A DNA stretch of 64,000 nucleotides from assembly GCA_036873755.1 (NCBI GenBank), contig JAVTVY010025301.1:44425-108424 (forward strand), given 5' to 3'. Positions 35,181-48,705 of this stretch are shown piece by piece (positions within the stretch are counted from its first letter, which is position 1; each line of letters starts with the position of its first letter). Both the position numbers and the translations under genes were made by a program. The notes under the pieces were generated by a model that saw only the letters and a program-made list of their open reading frames with translations, was not told where the DNA came from and ran no database searches. The stretch is from Hanleya hanleyi. Taxonomy: Eukaryota > Mollusca > Polyplacophora > Lepidopleurida > Hanleyidae.

Positions 35181-35665
35181 GAGAGAGAGAGAATTAAGGT
35201 TTAACGTCGCATTCAGCAATTATATTTCTGCTATATAGCGACGATCAAACACACAAGTATTCAACAACTCAGTAACTAATGCGCTAAAACAGGTACAAAC
35301 AGTAAAATTTGTACAACAAACCAATCTCTCTCAAATAATCTAAAATACAATCTTCTTTTACTCTGCTGAAAAGATCTCCCAGCGTAGCTGCTCGACAAAA
35401 AGTATCTCTTAAAATCTATGCAGTCTATGAGAATATGTTTCATCGTGAGATCTTCATGGCATGGAATACACCTTGGGAGCGGCTCCTGTTTTAGTAAATA
35501 TTCGTGAGTTAATCGTGTATGGCCGATCCTACATCGTCTAATCATGGCCTGATCGAAACGTTTCTGACTGTTCAGATGAGTATACCCAACAGTTTTTTTG
35601 TGAAGTTCGTTATTATCCATAGTATCCCATAAAGATTGAAACCGCTTGCTTACATAAGCGCAGAT
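35181..35665 (-). mobile_element. 5'-truncated I/Jockey-like LINE with TSD
   Basis: The minus strand encodes the ORF C-terminus (KKTVGYTHLNSQKRFDQAMI, RRCRIGHTRLTHEYLL, CIPCHEDLTMKHILIDC), then the 3' untranslated region and an AATTCTCTCTCTC end. AGTTTGAACATAG at 35168-35180 and 35666-35678 is a perfect 13-bp target-site duplication. It is 5' truncated inside the ORF. Confidence 0.9.
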
Positions 35666-38488
35666 AGTTTGAACATAGTCGACGCATTAACGCAATTCAA
35701 TGTGGGTGGTAGTACAAAGTAAACGTATGACCAATATACGCGTATATCATTTACGCACACACAAGACATGCATATCGACCACTATATATATTGAAGCTTC
35801 ATATGATCGACTGGAACTTTTGGTGACGGAATAAACTCGATTAGTTACAGTAGACATTAGCATTGGAATCTCCGGGGATTCGGCTATCACAGAGCAAATT
35901 GATTCCACAGCGATTCTTTCTTGTCTGATAGACGTAGCCTATATCCGATGAGCAGTGTTTACGATTTCGTGGTATTACAATCCTATAGACAGAAGAGCAC
36001 ATGGCATGTTCACAGGCAATTTGCAATAAATTAACAGAAAGTCATTGTACTGTGAACCTGTCCGTAGGGACGCCATTGCTTGAAGGGAAGTATCAGACAA
36101 AATGATCCAAGTCCCACATTTCATTTCATGATCACACTAGAGCGTTAACATTGTTTAGAGCATGTCTGACAACTTACAACACCAAAACGTTACATGTTTT
36201 ACAGTCAAGAAAGAATAGTCGTTGAACTTCAGATGGAAGTCTAGTGAATCCGGATGAGATACGTGGCCACCATCAATCAAATAACTAATGCACTGATATA
36301 TCGTTAGTTACAGTCATCGACTCTGATTTATTCAAGATAACACATACCACAATACCACATCAGAACATAACCAGTCACGATTTATAGGCGCGCGATGAGG
36401 AACCGATGTTTGGAAATTTAATAGCCATAACTTTTATCAGTTTTCCTTGTTCCATTAACATTAGGTGTCAATTAAGTCGGCACTAATTGTGAATCCGCTG
36501 CATCTCAGTATTTATGTAGACGTACAAATCGGCATTTATATTCATTAAGCTTAGGTCGAGTAGTTTGGGGAATTTGGAGTAGTTTGGGAAATTCAATAAA
36601 TAATCACAAAAGCTTCAATTTCCAAAGTACAGAGTTAGGAAATTGAGGGGCTGCAGAAATGGGAACAACTCAAACGTGCTGACTTATTATTTATCAAAGT
36701 ACTTCAGTTATTATCATCAGTCCCTGTAGCTAGGCAAATATTCACCTGATGTCATCAGAAATCATTGTCAAATTACCAGAACAGAACCAGTAGTAAGGGA
36801 TAGGGCTTCTCCAATGGACATGTTGTGATCAAGCAATAGTTCTGGTGTCTGCTTATATTGGCATATATCAGATATGTTCAAGCTTATACAATGTTCATCC
36901 TGCATCCAATCTCTTATTTTGAGGTCAAGTGTCGATTAAGATGCCTTTTCAAACATTTCGTTTGTAATTAATCTACCACGCCTCTCGTCCAGAGTAATGA
37001 CATTGACAAGAGACTTAACAACAAGAAGACATGAGAAGAAATACATAATCGATATAGAATCTCTAACTCCATGTCTTGTTTCCATGTTTATGATCAGTGG
37101 ATGCACCTCACAACTACAAATGATGCATCAATCCAGACCACCTTTTCTCCTTTGATCCGATCCTGTTTCAGCCAAGGTGTAAGGAGAGGGACCAAAAGAG
37201 TGTTTGATTTCTAACAATAACGCGATATCTGCTTTTAAAATAATACAGTGCAGATATATATTATATCTCTCGAACAATTATGTTGAGAGACGTTCTTGCT
37301 TAAACAACGCAACACCCACTTGCTTAACAATACAGATGTACAGAGTGAGATAATTGAAGATTGCCCTATTTTCTCCGGCTGTTTATTACCATCATATTCC
37401 AAGTATGATAAGGCCTAGGCTCATGGAACTTATATTACACACCCATTAGGTCATGGACTACAGCCAAAATTGTCATCGGCGTATTGTCATCAAGCACGTA
37501 CGTACGTTCATCCATTCCACGATGAAGATGTGGTGCCACAGACACCAATGAGCGTTGTCAAAGTGCTTTTACATAGAGAATTAAACAAGTAGCGATGCTG
37601 GCTTTAAATTCCCATTAATATTATCCCAATCGGTCACCCGAAATCACTATTTTGACCCCTGGAGACATTTCGTGACATCAAATGATAAAACATCATGAGA
37701 ATTAAACATAAAGCAACATAAATTAATAAAACTGCTGAGACCCTGGCATGCGAATTGGGCACAGGCCGTGTTTAGGCGACCGATTGTAGGTCAATTCGAA
37801 AACATTCCATATTTATCATGATAGTACATAAATACATACTAGTTTATGATGTTCTCCCATTTCTAACGGCAGATTGGTGGAACAGTATGGCAATATGCTT
37901 AATATCTCTCGTGGGGTCCTAGGCTGATCGGCGTACGCCAGTCAGTCGAGACCATTGCTTTATATATCTAACTACGTGGGTAACGTATATTCAAATTTTG
38001 GCGTAATTAGACATTGCATTCATGCTTCGGGGAGCTGTTCTCATCCCAGTCGGTCAGCCTAGAGTGGTAGAAATATATATATATATATATCGTTTATCAT
38101 ATATCCGAACTTTATAAATGCAGGCCGATGTCCCATGTAAAAGTTCATATAATCGACTGGAATTTTGGCGACAGAATGACCTCTATTAATCCGAGAAGGT
38201 ATTAGCATTGGACCAATCTCAGGAGATTCGGTTATCATTGTGCAAACTGATGCCAAGGCGTATCTGTTTTGTCTGGTCGACGCACCCTTGGATAGCGTCC
38301 AGTATTTACAACTTCAATTAAGCAAACAGGAGATAACACGTCATGTTTCAAGGCAATTTGCAATAAATTCTGAGAACGTCATTGTGCTATGAACCTGTCC
38401 GCAGAGACATCACTTGAAGGGAAATGCCAGACAAAATGATCCCAGTTCCACATTTCATTTCAGTGTGTAATGTTTTAACGGTGTAGAG

Positions 38489-39278
38489 ATTACAAGCGTC
38501 TGGTCCGTCATTCATAATTCAGCCATCGTCCATTAAAGAATATCCGCGTCCATAATCCAAAGACCTATTCCATATTCCATATAACAGTATTAGCACCAAA
38601 TTCAAAAAAACAATCATAGTATACATAAACATAGGCTTGTTTCCTGCAAGAGAGAAGCGGTCAACAGTTTTCAATGATGCCGGCAAGACATCATGATGTT
38701 CCAAAAATATCAAATCCGTATCGCTGATCAGTATTCTTAATCCATAATATTCGTTGTAAAGTCGTCATCTAAAGAATGATGTATCTCAGTCACGCTTTGA
38801 TTGTGACTGTTCATATGAGTACCATGAGGATCTTGATGTACATGGGTTCATACGGCCCCTAGCCCCGGGTTAAGCGGAATTAGACACAAGTTACGAAATG
38901 TAACGCCATAGATCTTACACGCTATGCTCGTATTTTGCTATCAGCATGCGATATGTATCGCCAAATTTGAGTGGAGGCGCTTGGCGGTGTACCCCTGTTT
39001 TATAAGTTTCTGCAACAGTGTTTTGTGACGTTGATTAAAATCGCCACATTTAACACAGAATCTAGCAAATGCTACTAGGCGTGATATCTATACGCCATAT
39101 GCAGGTCCCACTGGAATATTACTGTCCAGAAAGGGATAGTTTACGATGTCGAAATTGTAATCTTCTCTTTTGTCATACAGTCGACGAGAGAGAAGGCCCG
39201 CTTCATTTTTATAGAGATATAGGTCTAAATATGATGTGCCTGTAGGGTTATCTGTAGTGTCCTTCAAATCCAGTGCAT
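38489..39278 (-). mobile_element. family X element copy with retroelement ORF end
   Basis: Insertion in copy B; copy A joins directly at about 26200 (GTGTAGAGACGCATTCCTGG). The minus-strand ORF at 39088-39306 contains NPTGTSYLDLYLYKNE and NFDIVNYPFLDSNIP, typical of the C-terminal part of a reverse-transcriptase ORF found in many invertebrate genomes, possibly Penelope-like; class uncertain. The rest is its 3' untranslated region. Confidence 0.6.
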
Positions 39279-42200
39279 TCCTGGCAACTTCTATCAGAAA
39301 CTTCAAAGGGATTACAAATTTTCCAAAGAAGCAAAAACCTATATGGCATGTACACGGTGATCTTGTCTGTAGAGGAGATACGTGACCATAATTGATCGAA
39401 TAAATAGTTCGCGATTTTAGCGAAATCGCAATAAATACAAATTAGAATTCCGTTATCTCCGATACTTAGTCTCCGTATTATTGCAGCTTGTGACAGTGGA
39501 GAATGAATCGCTTGGTCAGCTTCGGACCTCACAGACTTGTGTTCTGATAAATAAACTGTGTTTGTGCCATGTAACGGTCATCATGTAGTTCATTACTTTC
39601 TATCAGATGACTTGATAGGGCTATTACGTCATTGCTTTTGGACATTTGTATCTAATACCGCTCAAGCCGGTGCTGGGAGCCGAGTGGCCATGTTGCTCAA
39701 GATGTCCATCTAAACACTTACAATAACACTGTGGTTGAGATGCAGTTCCTCATGGGGGTTATTTTTTGTTCTTGTGATCTTTTAGATATGCAATCAGAAT
39801 ATTGCCCTGTTGGATCATATGACTTCTTGTCAGTACGCCGGTATCTTTTTTTCACCACCTTTAAATGTTGCGTTTAATCCAGGCTCGATAACAATTCAAA
39901 GCTGTTTGTTTCACCATTTATTCACGAAACACCCTCGCCACATTGTCGGATAATGACATATCCAGTCACCACTCTTTTCTTTAGACGTCTGGCGGAGTCT
40001 TGAAATTGTATGAATTTTAGTTCATCCTATTTTATCTCTCATTGTAGAGTCGTATTTATTATGTAATTGCAAGTTAAAAAGTCCTTCGCTGGTTCATTGC
40101 AAACAAATGTCAATGACAGTCAGAGATATCCCAAAGACAGACACTGATTTTCAGTGTAACTATCTCAAGCCGTTCTTCAGTTGTAAGGCATTGCAAGAAC
40201 ACTAGAACCGTTCTTCAGTTGTAAGGCATTGCAAGAACACTAGAACCGCTCTTCAGTTGTAAGGCATTGCAGGAACAGTAGAACAAAACTTGACCTGAGA
40301 TTTCCGGAAAAGGTTTCCTCTTTTTTGTTCCACTAGATGCACAGTGATGCAGGGATTTTCCGGTAATTACAATGTGCCCTCGCAAATAGTTTAAGTACTT
40401 CATTTTTCAGCCATTCCTGATTAGGTTGATTCCTGATCATCAACCTAATAAAATTTACACTAATAATCAGGTTATAAGAGGAAAATAAAACCAGGTATTA
40501 CAATTTTTTCTGGAAATGTTTCTTAATCAATTAGTTTTCAAATCTTGCGATGATCTTCGATAAAACCCAGGCGACCATTTAGCGGTAGATTTCCATACCT
40601 TCTGTCTTAAAGGTAAATTTCAAGGTCTACGCTCTTCAACATGTTTTAGGAGGTATTCACACTCTGGTCTTTAAATATCTCAATTCATGTGTTTTCTGGG
40701 TATGTACATGCATCAGTCAAACTTGGTTTTGTGCTTACACGCCGGGAACGTATACATAAAAGACATCGGTGTACTTGGTACGAATTTCACTTGAGTTTGC
40801 GTGCAACATGCAACAAGCTATAGACATTCTTCGTGAGTTTCGACCAAATCCGATTGAATTTTTGTTTGCACGATGAGTAAGACATCAGATGAGTTGTTTG
40901 AGCAGATCTGTCATCACAGCTCCTGGGCTAGCGTATCTAATTCCGGTTAAGCCGGTGCTAGGGGCCGAGTGGATATTTCATAATCTCCAGAGGAACAACA
41001 GCAATAAAAGCGCGGCTGCGATACTAAGGCTACGTCGGAGAATCCACCGTATTCTCGGGTCTAAATGTTAGGTGCCGAGGGGTGCTTTAGTCATATGGTT
41101 GCTTTTTAGTCGCCAGACGTCGTCAATTTTTCCCACCTCTTGCAAATCGCTCCAATTTACATAAGATATTAAAAACCGGAGTTATAATACGTGATATGTT
41201 TGCTACATATTCCTCTGTTTGTGCTGAACACAAGAGATCGTTAACAAAGAAAAGTGCGATATTTTTTTCTTCCATTGAATCAGATTTTCGTGCAGATAGT
41301 GCCCAATAATACGAATAATTCCCATCAAAAGTCCGTGATTCAATATCACTATTATGCCTCTTACTTTACCTGCTGTGAAGCTTTTGCGAAATGAAATGAC
41401 GATTTAACATGAGGAAAACGACCAAGTTGATACAACTTATACAATGAAGAAGGTTTAAAAACGTGGAGATCCATGGGCCGACGTATTATTTTGATCACCG
41501 ATCGAACGGGTTCGACAGAATTTGACTGCAGTATTCGTTGAAACTTACAATAACTTACATATATTTGAAGAATGTGCCACAGCATAAAGTGTAACTGCAC
41601 TCGAATAATCTTAGAAAATGATACAGAGTACGATAGTAAACGCAATGAGTAGAATGTTGCGAATCTGCTGATATTCTTTTTGTTGATCGTGTGAATTGTC
41701 TGGCCGGCGAGTTCATAGCCATGAAATACACTCTCCGATTTTCTCCGATTTCTCCCAACAGATTGCTGAAATAGGAAAGTCATTGTCCTCACAACTCCGA
41801 CGGGAACGTCTGCTGATTAGTGTAAACTGTCGTGCCAGATCATCGCCCTGTATTTGCGATAGTTCGGTCGATGACATTACTCGAAGACTGAACTAATTAT
41901 ACATTTCATTCATGCTTTGGCGAGTTGCCCCATCTACGCGTATCACGTAACAGAAGAACGAAACTGTGGGCTTAGAATATTTCTCGGCCTTTACGATTAA
42001 GAAAATAAGCTTGACTAAAACATTATACAATTTTACTTTGTAATACGCACTGAGCCGATTAAAATATATCGATAAATATGTACTGTTTATTCTACATACA
42101 ATTACAATTAATATTTAAGCTAACCGTCAATGAATGGACGTTGTGGCAGTGTACTTCGTCGTGTTCACAGACAAGCCGAGTTTATAATGAGTCCAAGATG

Positions 42201-42336
42201 TAGAACGATCTCCTTGATGCCATCGAGGAAGTGGCAAGTGGGCGTCTCTCTAGTCAAGATAATTATAATCACGGATACGTACAACTGAGTTAAAAGGAGA
42301 TGAATTATACGACATTATGCATGGCTTCTAATTTTC

Positions 42337-42829
42337 TTAACCCTATCTGGCCTGGACTTTCTTGGGACGATATGCCCCCCTCCCTAATTATTTTTCTTAC
42401 TCCTTGAGGTAGGGGGCTGGAACTTACCACACTATACCCTTGGGTCAAGCTATACCAGAAAATGTAAAAAAAAAATCCAAGTCAGAAAAGTCATTTTTGG
42501 TCGATTGTTCGATTTTATTATTTATGCAATTTCTCCGCAAAAAGTGCATGATAAATCAGTAAATATTAATGTGATGTGAAATAAAATAGTTTTTGCCCAC
42601 TTTTTCATCACCGAAAAGCAAACATTTTGAAGAAAAATGAAGAAAACATCGATTTCTGGTACCCCATGTGGGCACCATCTTGAATTTACCCATGATCCTC
42701 TCCTCGGTGGGTTATGCAAATAGGCTCAAAAATGGCCCAATACGATAAACTACAAAATCACGGAATGTCAGCTCTCAGTTTGTTGTCGTTCCAGATGTAG
42801 CGCAGAAAGTTTGGTAGGGGGGCATTTTA
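42337..42829 (+). mobile_element. TTAA MITE copy 6, 3' truncated
   Basis: Starts TTAACCCTATCTGGCCTGG at 42337 and follows the family to GGTAGGGGGGCATTTTAC, where the right end and second TTAA are missing. Absent from copy A. Confidence 0.8.
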
Positions 42830-42897
42830 CGAATACGAGTTTGTCAGACGAGCCATGGCTAGAGATGATAGGATTTAGTCTGAATGTGACCGCACTG

Positions 42898-43254
42898 CGG
42901 TGGCCTAATGGTAGAGCGTCGGCCTCGTAAACGGTAGGTACTGGGTTCGATCCCAGGCCGGGTCATGCCAAAGACTTGAAAAATGGAACTTGTTGCTTCC
43001 TCGCTTACGCTCACGCTCATTAAGAGGATAGAACAAGGACTGGTTCGCTCGGTGTCAGTATAATGTGACTGAGTGGGGTGTCATGTCTGCCTACGGTATG
43101 ATATTTCGGTGGCACAGCACTATAAAATGGCAGCATTAGATCTGCTCTGTTACAAGTAGGTACCCCCGCCCCTCCCTCTCCCCTTCCCCGTCGTGATATA
43201 GCTGAAAAAATGTTGAAAGCGACATTAAACCCTATTCACTCACTCACTCACTCA
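42898..43254 (+). mobile_element. tRNA-headed SINE, full length
   Basis: Same element as 10344-10700, in plus orientation: A-box GGCCTAATGGTAGAGCGTCGG, B-box GGGTTCGATCCCAGG, body, pyrimidine stretch, tail with GATATAGCTGAAAAAATGTT and CACT repeats. Absent from copy A at the matching position. Confidence 0.88.
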
Positions 43255-44196
43255 TGATTCCATGGGAAAACCTCGCTCGACATCTCACATTCAATGGTTG
43301 AGCCCATCTCTTACATGTCTCACCATGTTATTATCTGTATATTGCTAGATTCTCCTGGCGGAGTGTTAATCTTCGAGGTCCAACCTCTGTACTTGGCATG
43401 TGATTATTAGTTTGCTTGGTGGGAAATTTCCCGCAGGACGTCGAGCATTACAGGATAGTTTTCTGGGTATTCTTGCATTTACCATGTTAACCACAAGTTG
43501 AGGCCTTTAGTCCATCAGACTCCCTCGATACTTATCCAGTAACATCGACTTAGAATCCTCCGTATTCCAGTCTGAATTTCAGATGCCTAGGAAGGCGTTC
43601 CAGTCGCAGGCGTCGTCAATTTTTTCAAACGTTTACATATCCCATCAACCTATCCAACAACCAAATTACCATTTTCCATCTTATACCCAAATGCTATAGT
43701 TTGAAACCATACTTGTTTTTTTTGCATTGTGAACACATAGTACATGTGCAGCCACTTCCACTGATAAAATCCAGAAGGAATGCGATAACGATTATTAAAG
43801 TGCTATTGACAAAACTCTTCTCTAAACGAACAAAGGCAGGACATATATTGCTCATAGTGTCGCAGGTTAGTGGTCAAGAATGGGAATTAACAGTAATCTC
43901 CAGTTCTACTTACAGGTAATGTGGTTTGATTTGGCGAATCTGCAAACGTCTATCCTGTTGGTCATTGACCACCCGAGACCATGCATGTTAGAGTATTTTT
44001 TTTACGCACAGCTCAATTATCTTTATCAGAGTTGTAACGCAGTGAGTGTTGTAGGATTTAACGTAATTTTCACAATTGTCAATGGTAAGAAGATCCACAG
44101 ACTGCCTTGGCAATGTTTTTTCTCCTCGATAGCCTCGTCCAAAACATCCTTTGGTCTACTGCATTTTTTTTTCATCTTTATCTTTTTTAGGTAAAG

Positions 44197-44232
44197 ACAA
44201 CCGGGCGCGCTGACCGACTGCGCCACGGAGAC
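44197..44232 (-). repeat. 5' half of a tRNA-Asn-like sequence
   Basis: Minus strand GTCTCCGTGGCGCAGTCGGT then CAGCGCGCCCGG matches the 5' half of tRNA-Asn (acceptor strand, D arm, start of the anticodon stem) and then stops resembling a tRNA. A pseudogene fragment or SINE head. Confidence 0.45.
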
Positions 44233-44239
44233 TAAGCTG

Positions 44240-45870
44240 GACTTGTCTTTTTAAAAAACTGGATGATAATTTATATCTATTCCATTTGAGTTTCTATGTC
44301 CAGTTTGGACCTCTAATAAGGGGGCGAGTCTAGATTGAACATTGTTTTGGTTGGTCAAGTTAATTTGTGAGATTTGTGACCTTGTTCATCTACCGGCGAG
44401 AGACATCAAAATGTATTGGCTCTCTTCGGGGAATTTTAAATTTTATTGAAGATCCTCCTACTTCACGTGGAAGTTTCTTTGTGTTGATTGTCGGGGTTGT
44501 TACTACCATGGAGTAACGTTCTCGATTAACGCTGGGAACAATGAATGTGTTCACCTCCTAGATGCGATCAAATCTCATTACAAGTCTCGCATAATACGGC
44601 TGTTTTGTTTCGGACTCCACTGTGAATTTTTTTCCAGTTTCGACTACAGTTTTCAGATTTATCTTCAGAGGTTTTACCCGGCTCTTTCGGGAGCGTATAT
44701 GTACAGATAAATTGAACTGATTGGTAAGTTTTTGGGAAAATCACTACGCCATTTCTCAAGCAACGCCATTCGCGTTTCGCATTACGTCGTTGCTGTTACA
44801 CCTCGTCGACGTTCCATTACGTCGTCACGTGGTCCTCTTACTCCGGCATCGACACCTTCCATCTAGTAGTCCTTTCCGTACACCATAACGCTGTTCACCA
44901 CGTCGTTCTTTTATACCTCCTTATCAGGGTCGTCAAGTTCGACAGTTCCGGTCGCCATTTCTGGATCTTTTTCTTCATTGTATAGAGACTTGGCGTTGTT
45001 CGCTGGCACGTCTCTCGATGTCGGTGTTTTTCTAATAAGACGTTTCGGCGTTGCGTCTTCTTTATCGCTGGGTTGACCCCCATCGCTTTGCGAGATGCGT
45101 ATCTTTTTATACCAATTCATTCTCGTTTTTCGGCATTTCTCCTACGATTCACCATCATCGGTCGTCGATTTCGTGTGACAAGTCTTCCGTTCGGAGTGAA
45201 CATCGCCCTTGTATTACTTTTATAGCTTGGCTTTGTGTTCTCCATCTTGGAGCGTTCACATCGAGGTTTACTTGCGGTGGTGCCCCAGTGGTTCGGTCAC
45301 GGGAGGTTCATTTTTCGTCTCGGTTGTTCAAGCAGGGAAAAAGTGACAGTCTCATTCTTCTTTCAAATTGAAGTAAGCCATATGGTTACAGAGTGTGACA
45401 CTTTGTAGCTGATACCGTCAAGATTTTGGTCAGATATAGACCAGTTTTTGTTGCGCTTCCCGTGGTCGTATTATGGGGGTATTACTGTGGGTTCGTCGTT
45501 ACTTTGGGGACAGTTTTTCGTCTCTCTCCTTCAAGTGCTTCGTCCCGTATAGACCGTTGGACCAGTTTTAGACGTGGGCATTTCGGTTGTTTGGTCATCA
45601 ACTTGTCATTTCTACGCTGGACCTTAGTCATTATGGTCGCATTCTACTTCGGTCACTGCAGTGCCTTCGGTCTTATTACAGATGTTTTCCCTCAATCCAT
45701 GAGTGCTGGTATTGACGTCTCTACTTCCACTTCTGTTTTGGTGGCAGTCCCACCACATCGTCATGTGGGGTGTTCATTTTCCGGCTGATAGTCTAGGTTC
45801 GATGCCAGACTTCACATAAAAAAAAAGAAAAAAAGACGAGGTTTTCATCCAACCGGTCTTCTACTTCGCT
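44240..45870. other. no recognised gene; probably 5' part of the DIRS-like element
   Basis: Pyrimidine-skewed on the plus strand (many CGTCGTT/TTCGTC words). Open stretches of 70-120 codons exist on both strands, but none shows a domain I recognise. Position suggests it belongs to the retroelement whose recombinase follows at 45873. Confidence 0.3.
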
Positions 45871-45872
45871 GC

Positions 45873-46816
45873 TGGTGCCGAGAACGTGATGCCAATCCCG
45901 ACTCTGCCTCTGTTTCCTTAGTAGCTGACTTCCTTCTTCACCTCCATCGCGACAAGAAGTTTCAAATCAGCACCATTTAAGGATATCGTTCTGCTTTGGC
46001 TAGGGTTTTACGTCTTTCTGCCGGCATCAACATTAGTCTAAATGACAATATCTCTGCGCTCATTCGGGCTTTCGCGTTACAGTCTCGTCGTACTCGCCAG
46101 CTGTTACCGAAATGGGATATTGGTGTGGTTCTGTGTGCTCTGATTCGTCCGCCATTTGAACCCTTACAGTCCGCGTCTCTTAAACCTGTGGCCTACAAGT
46201 CAGTTTTTCTCGCGGCTTTTGCTTTGGCGTCTAGAGTGTCTGAACTAAATGCTCTTGAAAGATCTTCTATGACCTGGTCGGCGGATTGGTCGCGCGTATC
46301 GTTCCGACCTATTCCGGAGTTCATCGCCAAAAATGAGTCTGTTCGCTTAGGTCCGTGTGCGCAACGTCTGTACTCCATCCCTGCGTTATCAGACTTCGTT
46401 CATGGCCTCGAAGACGACCTTCTGTTATGCCCTGTTCGAGCCATACGTCACTATCTCACTCGTACCAATCCCGGTCGGGGCTCGCGTCGTCTGTTATTCT
46501 TGTCCCTTCGTCCTTCGGCGGTACGTGACATTACTAAGAATACCATCGCTTCGTGGTTAAGAAAACCATTAAGTGGTCTTATCAATTGGCCATTGACGCT
46601 CCCCCGCTTCTATCGACTGCTTCTTCTCATGAAATCCGCGCCATCGCTTCGTTATGGCCCTTATGGAAGAACTTGTCCCTCCATGACATTGTCCAGTCTT
46701 GTGCCTGGACAGCAAATTCCACGTTTACCAATTTCTATCTGAGAGATATGTCAGTCCAATCAGATAGTGTGACCATGCTTGGGCCACTAGTGGCTGCCCA
46801 GCATGTGGTCAGGTAA
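45873..46816 (+). pseudogene. DIRS-type tyrosine recombinase, frameshifted
   Basis: Tyrosine recombinase of a DIRS retroelement, which integrates circular cDNA. The frame begins RCWCRERDANPDSASVSLV, meets a TAA at 45978, then reads on as RVLRLSAG, LLPKWDIGVVLCALIRPPFE and ASRVSELNALE (first catalytic Arg). Near 46560 it shifts to another frame containing SSHEIRAIASLW (His-x-x-Arg) and TFTNFYLRD (the nucleophile Tyr region). One stop plus one frameshift make it inactive as it stands. No reverse transcriptase recognised upstream. Crypton is a weaker alternative. Confidence 0.75.
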
Positions 46817-46989
46817 CGTTCAAAAAAAGGGGGGGGGGGGCAAAATTGTCATCATCGCAGCAAGTCTCCGGCTTGCTGTATCATCTCTCTCAGTCATATC
46901 GTTAGTCCACACACTACATGATCACCAGAAAGAAGTAATAGCTCAACTTGCCAGTCAGCGACTCTCAAGTCATCAATCAAGAAACCTGA

Positions 46990-48130
46990 CACAATGGTGA
47001 GTTTTAATCTTTGACCTTACTGCAGATTTGATTGTGTCATTTCAGGTTAAGCTATGTTCTTCTAGATCATCTCAGCTGAGTCTCCTTGCGGTCAACTCAC
47101 AGTTTCAACGTACAAGAACTGACACTTTTGTGAGTATTAATAATGTTTATTTTCAGGTCACCAGTGTCAGCAACAGTAAAGTACAGACAGTTGACAAAGA
47201 CACAGTGTAGACTCAGAGATTCCGCTGTCAACTCTCAACAGTCCAATCTGCATCAAGGATTAAAGTACACAGAGTTGGATATAAGGCGGAATGTGGACTG
47301 ACAGGGGTATCAGTTAGTCGCCTTGATTGACGATGTAGATTTCTTCCCATCTCATTCTTGCGTAACCTCCGAACTCTGACACTCAGGTTCCTTGGTTACT
47401 ATGGTGGTAAGTCTGCGCACCCCTACCACAATCACAGATACATGGATGAAGTCATTTAAAATGATAAGTAACTTCTATTCTCCATAAGTAACCACTGCTT
47501 CACCATCCAGGGTCTTTTTGATTGAGAATTATTGTCATATCTGTGCTCTTTTTAGGTCACCTAAGAGAAGAAATAGGTCAGTTGGGCCATCTCTCAAGTT
47601 ATATTTTAAGGTTTGACACAATTATGATTTTAATCTTTGTCTTTACTGCAGATCTGTTTGTGTCATTTCAGGTTATAGCTATGGCCTTCTATATCATCTC
47701 AGCTGAGTCCCCTTGCAGTCAACTCACAAGTTCAACGCACAAAGATCTGAATGAAGGTTGACAAAGACAAAGAGGAGACTCAAAGATTCCGCTGTCAACT
47801 CTCAACAGTCCAGCATCAGGGATTAAAGTACACAGAGTTGGACCTAAAGCGGAATGTGGACTAGTGCTGCGATTAGTAAAGGTGGACGACTTGTATGGCA
47901 CGATGGCTAACACTATACCAACTCATACTTGCCTTACCTCCGAACTCGGGTGTCCTGATGCCTCAGTTCCGTTGGCGGTAATACTGCGTACCACTCCACA
48001 TCACAGATAATGACACCTTGTATGCTACATTGGCGACCAAAGATCCGAACTCATACATGCTGCCTTCCAAGTGCTCATCCCGGCCGTACTGCCTGAGTTC
48101 CTAACGGAGAGTAACACTGTGCTCCACATC
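46990..48130 (+). repeat. degenerate direct repeats, about 560-620 bp period
   Basis: CATCTCAGCTGAGTC at 47072 and 47696, GTACACAGAGTTGGA at 47266 and 47829, and ACCTCCGAACTC at 47367 and 47938 mark two diverged units; a third partial unit with CGTACTGCCTGAGTTCC follows. Probably the 3' region of the DIRS-like element, whose ends are built of repeats. Confidence 0.6.
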
Positions 48131-48379
48131 CAAGACCACAGCTGCATGCATGGAGACATGCATCAAGCTAAGTAACCACTTCTTATATCCTTGACTACCT
48201 TCTGAGTTTCTGATCAGGGTTTTCTTGTTGATTGTGATTGTCTTGTTTGTGATTATTTCAGCGGATATTCAGCCTGCTATTGCAAATACATCAAGGCCGA
48301 GATTCCCACCTCCATATGTTGGTAGTGAGCAGTGAGGGATAAATCAAAGCAGGTGTAGATTTGGGCCATAAATATTAAA

Positions 48380-48705
48380 CATTTATAAACAATGTTACTA
48401 TTTATAACCAAACGAAACCTGCTTTGATGTAATGGCCCTCCCATCCTTCCCCTCACTCCGCGGCCTTGTACACTACAGATCTCGGTTTATAACAATGAGA
48501 AAAGAGGAAGAGTATACTGGGAGCTGGCTTATATATCCAGGCTGAGCTGGGAGAGCTCCCCTAAAGGGAGACTACTCCTCTGGGGGATAACTCCCCAGGG
48601 GAGTTAACTTTTGGTTTAAACTTTCGTTTGGCAGAGATTAAGGCATAAATCAAAGCAGGTTTGGTTTGGTTATAAATAGTAACATTGTTTATAAATGTTT
48701 AATGT
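48380..48705. repeat. inverted repeat flanking GC-rich segment
   Basis: CATTTATAAACAATGTTACT at 48382 is the reverse complement of AGTAACATTGTTTATAAATG at 48677, extending to arms of about 55 bp that include CAAAGCAGGTTT/AAACCTGCTTTG. May be the inverted terminal structure of the DIRS-like element. Confidence 0.6.

Larger units (their letters stand above)
35755..44045 (+). repeat. segmental duplication, copy B
   Basis: Paralogue of 22345-32145. Copy-B-specific additions: family X (38489-39278), a triplication of a 46-bp unit around 40165-40270 (CTTCAGTTGTAAGGCATTGC), MITE copy 6 and the tRNA-headed SINE. No gene recognised other than transposon remnants. Confidence 0.85.

Noticed and set aside
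42920..42980. A functional tRNA gene
   Set aside because: A and B boxes are present, but the acceptor stem does not close and the sequence continues into the SINE body; the same composite is at 10344-10700.
44895..45788. Several 60-120 codon ORFs on both strands
   Set aside because: Overlapping, no recognisable domain, no consistent frame; may be decayed retroelement but not supportable as genes.
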